The translations under genes and the position numbers were made by a program. The notes under the pieces are model-generated. The model searched no databases and was not told the DNA's origin. It saw only the letters and a list, made by a program, of their open reading frames with translations. Shown here one piece after another: positions 1 to 5,484 of a stretch of 5,484 bases of DNA (within the stretch, counting starts at the first letter, position 1; every line of letters begins with the position of its first letter). Source of the stretch: Paraprevotella sp964412085 (GTDB taxonomy: Bacteria > Bacteroidota > Bacteroidia > Bacteroidales > Bacteroidaceae); assembly GCA_964412085.1 (NCBI GenBank), contig CAYPMY010000133.1, positions 1 to 5,484 of the forward strand. Reading direction: 5' to 3'.

Positions 1-60
1 CGTCCCGATGGAACCCGTGGAACCCAATATCGCAATCTTTTTCCTCTCGTTCGTGTCCAT
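1..60 (-). CDS. dxr: 1-deoxy-D-xylulose 5-phosphate reductoisomerase, N-terminus only (partial)
   Basis: Only the first 20 codons lie in the window; the gene continues past base 1. Translated from the ATG at 60-58 it reads MDTNERKKIAILGSTGSIGT. The KKIAILGSTGSIGT stretch (residues 7-20) is the hallmark start of the DXR family: the first beta strand and the glycine-rich GSTGSIG loop that binds NADPH. The enzyme converts 1-deoxy-D-xylulose 5-phosphate to 2-C-methyl-D-erythritol 4-phosphate, the committed step of the MEP isoprenoid pathway in the cytoplasm. It starts 14 bases after the rimM stop on the same strand, so it is probably the next gene of the same operon. No strong Shine-Dalgarno sequence precedes it. 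The identification rests on a short but very characteristic motif; other Rossmann-fold oxidoreductases rarely carry this exact string. Confidence 0.88.
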   Translation of the reverse strand, partial: MDTNERKKIAILGSTGSIGT

Positions 61-74
61 CCAAGGTATCGTTC

Positions 75-602
75 TCATTCGTCCAAAGCCAGAAGGCCCT
101 CGGGCAAAGTCATGTAAATCTTACGGCCCTTATGGTCGATATCATCCACCAGGTCTTCACAGGCCGGGATCAGAATCCTCTTGCCGGAAGGGGTCTCCAC
201 TTCAAAAAGGACATTCAACGTGGATTCGTCCACCGCTTCCACCCGTCCCAACTCACCGAGAACCGCGTCCACCACCGTGAAACCGGTGAAGTAACTCCAC
301 GGACATTCCCCCTCACGCACCTCTTCTTTCAGGACTTTCGGGAAATAAACCTCCACGCCAGCCATGCGGCGGGCTTGCTCTTCCGTGTCCACCCCCTCGA
401 ATTTCACCAAGGCCGCCGTATCGCTTCGGAAACGGTATCCTTCCATGAAGAAAGGCACCATTATCCCGTCCATGCGGCATACGACGTACTCCGCTCCCGC
501 ACGGTCGAACACATCGTCCGTGAAAGCCAAGTTCAACTCCCCCGACACGCCGTGCGTCTTGGTCAGCACACCTATTTTATATACCTCGTCCTCGCGTATC
601 AT
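75..602 (-). CDS. rimM: Ribosome maturation factor RimM
   Basis: RimM is a cytoplasmic assembly factor that binds the 30S subunit head, through ribosomal protein S19 and 16S rRNA, and helps late 16S processing. The 175-residue product has the usual family length. Its N-terminal domain (about residues 8-90) opens with GVLTKTHGVSGEL, the family's G-x-HG-x-x-GE signature, and includes the FEGVDTEEQARRMAGVEVYF segment. The C-terminal PRC-barrel domain (about 98-172) shows YFTGFTVVDAVLGELGRV, then IPACEDLVDDIDHKGRKI and the closing LPEGLLALDE, all typical. The start ATG follows the murA stop by only 6 bases and lies in the same frame as murA, separated from it by three consecutive stop codons. There is no separate promoter, so expression with murA, probably by translational coupling, is inferred. 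Nothing is missing or truncated. Confidence 0.96.
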   Translation of the reverse strand: MIREDEVYKIGVLTKTHGVSGELNLAFTDDVFDRAGAEYVVCRMDGIMVPFFMEGYRFRSDTAALVKFEGVDTEEQARRMAGVEVYFPKVLKEEVREGECPWSYFTGFTVVDAVLGELGRVEAVDESTLNVLFEVETPSGKRILIPACEDLVDDIDHKGRKIYMTLPEGLLALDE

Positions 603-611
603 TTATCATCA
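603..611 (-). other. Three tandem in-frame stop codons between murA and rimM
   Basis: Read on the minus strand, murA ends TGA (611-609), followed directly in the same frame by TGA (608-606) and TAA (605-603), and then by the rimM ATG (602-600). The two genes share a reading frame, so the whole separation consists of stop codons. What is seen is the exact arrangement. That it guards against readthrough making a MurA-RimM fusion, or lets a terminating ribosome restart on rimM, is inference. Confidence 0.8.
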
Positions 612-1919
612 TTCTTCTACACGTTCGATGCAGGCTCCTAATGCCGTCAGGCGCGACTCGATGTTCTCATAACCCCGGTCTATCTGTTCGATGTTGCTGA
701 TACGGCTCGTCCCGTCGGCGCTCATGGCGGCTATCAACAGGGCGATTCCGGCACGTATGTCGGGCGAGTTCATGCGTCCGCCACGCAAACGGATTTGGTG
801 GTCGTGCCCGACCACCACGGCCCTGTGCGGATCACAAAGGATTATCTGCGCCCCCATGTCAATCAGCTTGTCCACGAAGAACAGGCGGCTCTCGAACATC
901 TTCTGGTGAATCAGCACCGTGCCTTTGGCTTGCGTGGCCACCACGAGCAACACGCTCAGCAAATCCGGGGTCAGGCCGGGCCACGGTGCGTCGCTCAGGG
1001 TCATGAACGAGCCGTCCAGGAAAGTGTCAATCTCGTAATGGTCGTGCCGCGGGATGAACAAGTCTTCTCCCTGACGGAGTACCTGCACTCCCAAGCGCCC
1101 GAAAGCATAAGGGATGATGCCCAAGTCGTCATACGACACATTCTTGATGCTGATGCCGTCGCCTACCATGGCCGCCATGCCGATGAAGCTGCCCGCCTCG
1201 ATCATGTCGGGCAGCACCGCATGCGTCGCGCCGTGAAGTTCCTCCACTCCCACGACGGTTATCAGGTTGGAGGCTATGCCGCTGATGTTCGCCCCCATAC
1301 GGTTGAGCAAATGGCAAAGTTGCTGGATGTAAGGTTCGCACGCGGCATTATATATCGTCGTCGTGCCGATGGCCAGTGCCGAAGCCATGATGATATTGGC
1401 CGTGCCCGTGACCGAGGCTTCGTCGAGCAACATGTACGTACCGCACAACCGCTCGGCGTGGATGTCGTACACGCCCCTGCGGACATCGTAGTCGAACTTG
1501 CCTCCCAGCTTCTGGATTCCGAGGAGATGTGTGTCTAACCGGCGCCGTCCGATTTTGTCCCCCCCGGGCTTCGCCACCATGGCATGGCCGAACCGTGCCA
1601 TCATGGGGCCTATAAGCATCACGCTTCCCCGTTGCTTGGTGCAACGCGCAAAAAAAACGTCGCTCCGCACGTAATCCATGTCCACCTCGTCGGCCTGGAA
1701 AGTGAAGTCTCCCGGAGCGTTCCTCGTCACCCTCACACCGATATCTTCCAACAAGCGGATTTGGTTGTTCACGTCCGAGATGTCGGGTATGTTTTTAATA
1801 CGCACAGGTTCTGAAGTCAGCAACGTAGCACAAATGACCTCCAAGGCTTCGTTCTTCGCGCCTTGGGGCACTATCTCTCCGGTCAGACGACGACCGCCCT
1901 CTATGATGAATGAGGCCAT
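609..1919 (-). CDS. murA: UDP-N-acetylglucosamine 1-carboxyvinyltransferase MurA, Asp at the Cys115 position
   Basis: MurA transfers enolpyruvyl from phosphoenolpyruvate to UDP-N-acetylglucosamine, the first committed step of peptidoglycan precursor synthesis in the cytoplasm. The 436-residue product is full length for this two-domain EPSP synthase-like fold. It has Lys22 and Asn23 in PQGAKNEAL, GPMMARFG (104-111), the active-site loop PGGDKIGRRRLD (118-129), an EAGSFIGMAA segment (241-250), WPGLTPDLLS (313-322) where the general-base Asp is expected (Asp319), and SPDIRAG (385-391) with the conserved Arg389. The loop residue that is Cys115 in E. coli is Asp121 here (codon GAC at 1559-1557). 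Cys-to-Asp at this site is known to leave MurA active but insensitive to fosfomycin, as in mycobacteria and Chlamydia, so intrinsic fosfomycin tolerance of this enzyme is inferred. The start was chosen because MASFIIEGGRRLTGEI aligns with the normal family N-terminus. The gene lies 17 bases after the DUF4290 gene and 6 before rimM. Confidence 0.97.
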   Translation of the reverse strand: MASFIIEGGRRLTGEIVPQGAKNEALEVICATLLTSEPVRIKNIPDISDVNNQIRLLEDIGVRVTRNAPGDFTFQADEVDMDYVRSDVFFARCTKQRGSVMLIGPMMARFGHAMVAKPGGDKIGRRRLDTHLLGIQKLGGKFDYDVRRGVYDIHAERLCGTYMLLDEASVTGTANIIMASALAIGTTTIYNAACEPYIQQLCHLLNRMGANISGIASNLITVVGVEELHGATHAVLPDMIEAGSFIGMAAMVGDGISIKNVSYDDLGIIPYAFGRLGVQVLRQGEDLFIPRHDHYEIDTFLDGSFMTLSDAPWPGLTPDLLSVLLVVATQAKGTVLIHQKMFESRLFFVDKLIDMGAQIILCDPHRAVVVGHDHQIRLRGGRMNSPDIRAGIALLIAAMSADGTSRISNIEQIDRGYENIESRLTALGACIERVEE

Positions 1920-1936
1920 ACGAACAAGACCGCCCC

Positions 1937-2557
1937 TTAATTTTTCCGTTTGTTCTTCCGTCCGGCATTACGATAAGCCGCGAAAGCCCGCCCCGGCTGG
2001 GCCTTATCATATTGGTCGGAGAACGAATGTAAACGTTGTCTTTCCAAATGCACGGCACCATGCGTATAGTAATCCAAATCCAGAGCCACCTTGTCATCCT
2101 CCATGGCATCCTTGTTCCAGTTTCCCAAGCTTTGCTTCATCTGCCTGGCCACCAGCAGAGTCAGTTCCTCCCGTTCCGCCCCCTCCGGCATCTCGGCCAA
2201 TTTGCATATCAACGCTTCCAGCAGAGCCCCGTAGTGGCGATAACGGATTTTTTTCATCGGATAAGCCATAGGAGACGGCTTGCTGTCTCCTCCCACCTTT
2301 CTGGGCATCACTTCGTACGGATAATCGATATCCAACTTGTAATCGGCCATGATGGCCAAATGATCCCACAATTTATGCTTGAAATCCGGCACGTCACGCA
2401 AATGCGGAAACATATTTCCCATTATCGACACTATCGTACGGGCGCAACGTTGACGTTCCTCACGGTCTTCTAACGTGAGCGCATAATCCACCATGTCCTG
2501 AATGCCGCGTCCGTACTCCGGCATCGGTAATTTCTTACGTCGGGTATTATATATCAT
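1937..2557 (-). CDS. DUF4290 domain-containing protein of unknown function
   Basis: I recognise the DUF4290 family, found as far as I know in Bacteroidota, but no function is established. The 206-residue product carries the family's conserved N-terminal block (PMPEYGRGIQDMVDYAL, residues 11-27), then EDREERQRCA (30-39), IMGNMFPHLRDVPDFKHKLWDHLA (45-68) and DYKLDIDYPY (72-81). The middle and C-terminal part (about 108-170) looks helical and is rich in charged residues, and the tail is strongly basic (GRKNKRKN), which could suit contact with nucleic acid or phospholipid. There is no signal peptide or membrane helix, so it should be cytoplasmic. The ATG at 2557 overlaps the end of tsaB by 11 bases, implying translational coupling, and murA follows after 17 bases. 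A role tied to tRNA modification, ribosome assembly or cell-wall supply is suggested only by the neighbours. Confidence 0.9.
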   Translation of the reverse strand: MIYNTRRKKLPMPEYGRGIQDMVDYALTLEDREERQRCARTIVSIMGNMFPHLRDVPDFKHKLWDHLAIMADYKLDIDYPYEVMPRKVGGDSKPSPMAYPMKKIRYRHYGALLEALICKLAEMPEGAEREELTLLVARQMKQSLGNWNKDAMEDDKVALDLDYYTHGAVHLERQRLHSFSDQYDKAQPGRAFAAYRNAGRKNKRKN

Positions 2558-3251
2558 TTACAAAAGTTTTTTTCGGTTTTGAAGCTACAAATTCCTTCAA
2601 ATAGAAAGGCTCGAAATAAGCCACGTCTTCAAATCGGCCCAGCGCAAAAGACTTCTCCGCCAAAGGCCCCATGTTCCGAGCCAAAGGCACGACATCCGAC
2701 AGGAAATGCGCATTCGGGTGCATGATTCCGGCCTTGCATTTCTCCGCCCCGTCGCCAAAGAAGTACACTGGCCGCTCATTCAGGAAGTCTTGGTAAGTGC
2801 TTCCGTCCACGACATCGGCTCCGATGGCCCGTACCAGCCTCAAAGTCCTGTCGTACAAAGCGGCGTACACTTCCATCCTGCGCGCGTCTATCATAGGACA
2901 TAGCAAGGTGTCTTCAGGCAATTCCTCGTGATAGAGCAACACCGGCACGCACAACAGTTCCAACGTCGGGACGGCTATCAACTTCAAACTGCGGGCATAG
3001 CAGATGCCTTTTGCCATCGACACGCCCACACGCAATCCCGTATACGACCCCGGTCCCTGACTCACTGCCACCGCGCCGAAAGTGATTCCGCGGTTGTCGA
3101 TATAAGAGATGGCTTCGTCCACAAAAACACCTAACTGCACCGCATGCGAAAGTCCGCTTTTGTCCACTTTTTCGAACAATACCGCCCCGTCTTCTGTAAC
3201 GGCCACCGAGCAGACCTTCGTACTCGTCTCAATATGCAGTATACAAGACAT
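2547..3251 (-). CDS. tsaB: tRNA threonylcarbamoyladenosine biosynthesis protein TsaB
   Basis: TsaB is the inactive Kae1/TsaD paralogue that dimerises with TsaD and, with TsaE, supports transfer of threonylcarbamoyl to A37 of ANN-decoding tRNAs (t6A) in the cytoplasm. The 234-residue product has normal length. The N-terminal ASKHA-fold half shows ILHIETSTKVCSVAV (4-18), LSHAVQL (34-40) and the signature VSQGPGSYTGLRVGVSMAKG (63-82). The C-terminal half has MIDARRMEVYAALY (120-133), typical of TsaB. The absence of the paired metal-binding His motif (HxxxH) of TsaD supports TsaB and not TsaD. The ATG at 3251 puts ILHIETST at the expected distance from the start. It is the first gene of the minus-strand operon, preceded by a TAnnTTTG promoter box and an AAGGGG stretch (3268-3263), 11 bases from the start, that may serve as a weak ribosome binding site. 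Confidence 0.95.
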   Translation of the reverse strand: MSCILHIETSTKVCSVAVTEDGAVLFEKVDKSGLSHAVQLGVFVDEAISYIDNRGITFGAVAVSQGPGSYTGLRVGVSMAKGICYARSLKLIAVPTLELLCVPVLLYHEELPEDTLLCPMIDARRMEVYAALYDRTLRLVRAIGADVVDGSTYQDFLNERPVYFFGDGAEKCKAGIMHPNAHFLSDVVPLARNMGPLAEKSFALGRFEDVAYFEPFYLKEFVASKPKKTFVNDI

Positions 3252-3280
3252 AAACTGTTTTTCCCCTTAGAATAACTCCG

Positions 3281-3288
3281 CAAAGTTA
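3281..3288 (-). promoter_or_regulatory. Probable -7 promoter box for the tsaB operon
   Basis: On the minus strand this reads TAACTTTG, an exact match to the Bacteroidota -7 consensus TAnnTTTG recognised by their unusual primary sigma factor. Transcription would start about 5-7 bases further on (near 3275), giving a leader of roughly 25 bases before the tsaB ATG at 3251. The expected upstream -33 element (TTTG, about 19-21 bases away) is not clearly matched: TAGG at 3312-3309 is the best candidate. Confidence 0.6.
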
Positions 3289-3310
3289 CCATTTTATCCT
3301 ATTATTTTCC

Positions 3311-3318
3311 TACTTTTG
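3311..3318 (+). promoter_or_regulatory. Probable -7 promoter box for the yicC-gmk-nadD operon
   Basis: TACTTTTG matches the Bacteroidota -7 consensus TAnnTTTG exactly and is the only such match on this strand in the gap. A start near 3324 would leave a short, A/T-rich leader of about 15 bases before the yicC ATG at 3339, with no Shine-Dalgarno sequence, as is usual in this phylum. The -33 position holds only weak similarity (TTAC/TACC at 3286-3290), and those bases lie in the opposing promoter's -7 box. Confidence 0.6.
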
Positions 3319-3338
3319 CATAAAATAATTATTAAATC

Positions 3339-4214
3339 ATGATTCAATCAATGACTGGCTATGGCAAATCGACCGCCGTAGTGAAAGGCAAAAAGATACA
3401 CGTGGAAATCAAATCACTTAATAGCAAGGCTTTAGATCTTTCCGCACGTATCGTGCCTCTCTATCGGGAAAAGGAAATGGAAATCCGCGCCATGGTCAGT
3501 CGGGTGCTGGAGCGCGGGAAAGTGGACTTCACTATCTGGATGGAAAAAGACGACACGCAAACGGCTACGCCCATCAACGGCACTATCCTGGACTACTACT
3601 GCCGGCAAATCAAACAAATCAGCGAAGAACGGCATATCCCTCTTCCAGCTGACTGGTTCGCCACGTTATTGCGCCTGCCGGATGTCATGATTCGCACGGA
3701 AGTGGAAGAATTGGACGAGGAGGAATGGACAGCCGTGAGGACTGCCATCGAGGAAGCCATCGGAAAGCTCGTGGACTTCCGCAAACAGGAAGGTGCCGCG
3801 TTGCAAAAGAAATTCACCGAGAAGATACGGAACATAAGTGATTTGCTGAAAAGCATCGAGCCGTATGAGCAAAGCCGCACCGAACGCATCCGCCAACGTC
3901 TGGTGGAAGCTCTGGAAACAATCTCCAATGTGGAATACGACAAGAACCGTCTGGAACAGGAAATGATTTATTATATCGAGAAGCTGGACATCAGCGAGGA
4001 GAAGCAACGTCTGGCCAACCACTTGAGATATTTCATGGAGACCATGGAAAACGGCCACGGACAAGGCAAGAAGTTAGGCTTCATTGCTCAGGAAATGGGA
4101 CGAGAAATCAACACGACAGGGAGCAAGAGCAATCTGGCTGAAATGCAGAACATCGTGGTAAAGATGAAAGACGAACTGGAACAAATCAAAGAGCAAGTAC
4201 TCAACGTAATGTAA
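3339..4214 (+). CDS. YicC/YloC family endoribonuclease
   Basis: The 291-residue product is a full-length YicC-family protein. Members from E. coli (YicC) and B. subtilis (YloC) have been reported as endoribonucleases acting in RNA turnover; the specific targets here are unknown. The N-terminal YicC domain opens with the diagnostic MIQSMTGYGKS (1-11) and contains VEIKSLNSKALDLSARIP-like sequence (22-40) and RVLERGKVDFTIWME (55-69). A charged, helical middle region (about 120-200) leads to the C-terminal DUF1732 domain with DISEEKQRLANHL (217-229), GKKLGFIAQEMGREINTTGSKS (243-264) and a final amphipathic helix. No signal peptide or membrane helix is present, so it should be cytoplasmic. The first Met is preferred over Met5 because family members usually begin MIxSMTGYG. 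It is the first gene of the plus-strand operon, and its stop is 8 bases before gmk, a pairing common in many bacteria. Confidence 0.94.
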   Translation: MIQSMTGYGKSTAVVKGKKIHVEIKSLNSKALDLSARIVPLYREKEMEIRAMVSRVLERGKVDFTIWMEKDDTQTATPINGTILDYYCRQIKQISEERHIPLPADWFATLLRLPDVMIRTEVEELDEEEWTAVRTAIEEAIGKLVDFRKQEGAALQKKFTEKIRNISDLLKSIEPYEQSRTERIRQRLVEALETISNVEYDKNRLEQEMIYYIEKLDISEEKQRLANHLRYFMETMENGHGQGKKLGFIAQEMGREINTTGSKSNLAEMQNIVVKMKDELEQIKEQVLNVM

Positions 4215-4222
4215 TCGAACCG

Positions 4223-4795
4223 GTGGAAAGGACAGGCAAATCGATTATCTTTTCCGCTCCCAGCGGCAGCGGGAAAAGCACACTCATCAACTATCTGATG
4301 GAGCAGGATTTGAATCTGGCCTTCAGCATCAGCGCAACCAGCCGCCCGCCACGGGGGACGGAGCGTGACGGGGTGGAATATTTCTTCCTCACTCCCGAAG
4401 AGTTCCGCCGCCATATCGCCAACGGTGATTTTCTGGAGTACGAGGAAGTCTACAAAGACTGTTTCTACGGCACCCTGGAAGCACAGGTGGAAAAGCGGCT
4501 GGAAGCCGGACAGAACGTAGTGTTCGATGTGGACGTACATGGCGGATGCCGCATCAAAGAGTTTTATGGAGACCGCGCTTTGAGCATGTTCATCCAGCCT
4601 CCCTCGGTGGAAGAGCTCCGCCACAGGCTGGAAATCCGGGGCACAGAATCACCGGAAGTCATAGACGAGCGCGTTGCACGGGCGGAATATGAACTGACAT
4701 TCGCCCCCAAATTCGATGTGACTGTCGTAAACGACGACCTCGAAAAGGCCGAAGCCGAAGCATTGGCTCTCTTGAAAGCTTTCTTGCAAAAATAA
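4223..4795 (+). CDS. gmk: Guanylate kinase, GTG start
   Basis: Guanylate kinase phosphorylates GMP (or dGMP) to GDP with ATP in the cytoplasm, feeding GTP and (p)ppGpp pools. The 190-residue product matches the family's usual length. It begins with the core strand and P-loop SIIFSAPSGSGKST (7-20; Lys18 binds ATP phosphates), then the GMP-binding segment SATSRPPRGTERDGVEYFF (37-55; Arg41, Arg44 and Tyr53), FLEYEEVYKDCFYGT (70-84), FDVDVHGG (101-108), the lid with RLEIRGT (135-141) and ARAEYEL (152-158), and VVNDDLE near the end. The start is GTG at 4223: no in-frame ATG lies between the preceding region and the P-loop, and this GTG places the P-loop at the usual distance from the N-terminus. 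It follows yicC after 8 bases, so reinitiation by ribosomes leaving yicC is likely. No clear Shine-Dalgarno sequence is seen. Confidence 0.95.
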   Translation: MERTGKSIIFSAPSGSGKSTLINYLMEQDLNLAFSISATSRPPRGTERDGVEYFFLTPEEFRRHIANGDFLEYEEVYKDCFYGTLEAQVEKRLEAGQNVVFDVDVHGGCRIKEFYGDRALSMFIQPPSVEELRHRLEIRGTESPEVIDERVARAEYELTFAPKFDVTVVNDDLEKAEAEALALLKAFLQK

Positions 4796-4807
4796 AATCG
4801 ACACCCC

Positions 4808-5026
4808 ATGGACGACAAAACCATCCAAAGGAACTTACAGACCAGCATCATACTGTTCGTCCTGTGTCTGATAGTCACCATCGCCGCAACCTTTCTGCGA
4901 TGGACTGAAATCGTCATCGCCATGGGGGTGCTGGCTGTGGTGCAAGCCTATATCGTCTACGTATGGTGGCATCGGAAACGTCATCGGAAACCCCATTTTC
5001 AACGTAACCCCCACGGACGGGAATGA
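4808..5026 (+). CDS. Small two-helix membrane protein of unknown function
   Basis: I do not recognise this 72-residue protein as a named family. It has a short polar N-terminus (MDDKTIQRNLQ), a hydrophobic segment at about 12-30 (SIILFVLCLIVTIAATFL), a very short turn (RWTE) and a second hydrophobic segment at about 35-54 (IVIAMGVLAVVQAYIVYVWW). The tail is strongly basic (HRKRHRKPHFQRNPHGRE). By the positive-inside rule this suggests a helical hairpin in the inner membrane with both ends in the cytoplasm. The reading frame is supported by its position: it starts 12 bases after the gmk stop, and its TGA stop overlaps the nadD ATG in an ATGA junction, which argues for a real, co-translated gene and not a chance frame. 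A role linked to NadD or to envelope function cannot be shown from sequence. Confidence 0.75.
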   Translation: MDDKTIQRNLQTSIILFVLCLIVTIAATFLRWTEIVIAMGVLAVVQAYIVYVWWHRKRHRKPHFQRNPHGRE

Positions 5027-5484
5027 CGGAAACGGGCATTTACGGGGGGTCTTTCAACCCTATTCACCGGGGGCACGTGGAACTGGCCGAAGCCCTTTGC
5101 CTGAACGAAGGGTTGGACGAACTATGGTTTATGGTATCCCCCCAGAATCCTTTCAAAAAGTCGTCTCCCGATTTGTTGGATGAAAATACCCGTTTGGAGC
5201 TGGCTCGCATGGCCTTACGGGAACATCCCTGCCTCAAGGTGAGTGATTTTGAGTTCCGCCTGCCCCGCCCGTCCTACACGGTCGACACTTTGGCTGCCTT
5301 GCGGAAAGCTTATTCCGAACGGCTTTTCACATTAGTCATCGGAGCCGACAACTGGCTTGCTTTCAAGGATTGGAAAGAGTCCGACGAGATTCTGCGCCAC
5401 CATCGCGTCTTGGTTTACCCCCGCTCCGATCATCTGGTGGAGGCCACGTCCTTACCATCAGGTGTCAAGCTCGCGGACGCTCCA
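5023..5484 (+). CDS. nadD: Nicotinate-nucleotide adenylyltransferase, N-terminal part (partial)
   Basis: NadD joins AMP from ATP to nicotinate mononucleotide, giving deamido-NAD, the penultimate step of NAD synthesis in the cytoplasm. The first 154 residues are present; the frame is open to the window edge, so roughly the last fifth is missing, including the expected C-terminal ISSTxIR-type motif. Seen are the nucleotidyltransferase signature TGIYGGSFNPIHRGHV (4-19; the HxGH pair His15 and His18 binds ATP phosphates), LWFMVSPQNPFK (34-45), RPSYTVDTL (82-90) typical of NadD, and LVIGADNWLAFKDW (104-117), the substrate-recognition region. These motifs separate it from CoaD and other adenylyltransferases. 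The ATG at 5023 overlaps the stop of the upstream membrane-protein gene by 4 bases (ATGA), indicating translational coupling. Confidence 0.95.
   Translation, partial: MTETGIYGGSFNPIHRGHVELAEALCLNEGLDELWFMVSPQNPFKKSSPDLLDENTRLELARMALREHPCLKVSDFEFRLPRPSYTVDTLAALRKAYSERLFTLVIGADNWLAFKDWKESDEILRHHRVLVYPRSDHLVEATSLPSGVKLADAP

Noticed and set aside
8..280. Plus-strand open frame (90 codons) at the window start
   Set aside because: It overlaps the dxr start and the rimM end on the opposite strand; its Pro/Arg/Ser-rich translation looks like a shadow frame.
132..641. Plus-strand open frame (169 codons) opposite rimM
   Set aside because: It is antisense to intact rimM, runs into the end of murA, and shows no family motif.
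795..1538. Long plus-strand open frame (247 codons) opposite murA
   Set aside because: It lies wholly antisense to a clear full-length MurA. Its translation is rich in His, Arg and Gln with no recognisable domain, as expected from the complement of a codon-biased gene.
3252..3338. Possible riboswitch, small RNA or terminator in the central gap
   Set aside because: The gap is only 87 bases, both leaders would be about 15-25 bases, and I see no GC-rich stem followed by a T run; the promoter reading explains it.
4231..4282. Guanylate kinase P-loop beginning with Ala (APSGSGKS) in place of Gly
   Set aside because: Ala at this position is normal for bacterial guanylate kinases, including that of E. 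coli (SAPSGAGKSS), so it is not a defect.
4088..4624. Minus-strand open frame (178 codons) opposite the yicC end and gmk
   Set aside because: It is antisense to two well-supported genes, has no motif, and straddles their junction.

Overview
This window is a compact stretch of core housekeeping genes from a member of the Bacteroidota, most likely the order Bacteroidales. Four things point there: a DUF4290 protein (a family I know only from this phylum), MurA and guanylate kinase sequences of Bacteroidota type, TAnnTTTG promoter boxes instead of TATAAT boxes, and A/T-rich leaders with little Shine-Dalgarno sequence. I cannot name the genus from this much sequence.

The layout is two divergent operons around an 87-base A/T-rich gap (3252-3338). 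The minus-strand operon, in transcription order, is tsaB (3251-2547), a DUF4290 gene (2557-1937), murA (1919-609), rimM (602-75) and the first 20 codons of dxr (60-1, cut by the window edge). The plus-strand operon is a yicC-family gene (3339-4214), gmk (4223-4795, GTG start), a small two-helix membrane protein gene (4808-5026) and the first 154 codons of nadD (5023-5484, cut by the window edge). Genes within each operon overlap by 4 or 11 bases or are 6-17 bases apart, so each group is probably one transcript. No gap over 300 bases exists, and I see no RNA gene, mobile element, CRISPR array or clear terminator.

The minus operon combines translation quality (TsaB for the t6A tRNA modification, RimM for 30S ribosome maturation) with envelope precursor synthesis (MurA for peptidoglycan, Dxr for isoprenoids). 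The plus operon combines RNA turnover (YicC) with nucleotide and cofactor supply (Gmk for GDP, NadD for NAD). Both look like growth-linked core functions.

I found no sign of an undescribed defence, mobile or biosynthetic system. The points most worth a second look are the Asp in place of the usual catalytic Cys of MurA, the back-to-back promoter boxes in the central gap, the uncharacterised DUF4290 protein, the small membrane protein translationally coupled to nadD, and the three in-frame stop codons separating murA from an rimM gene in the same frame.
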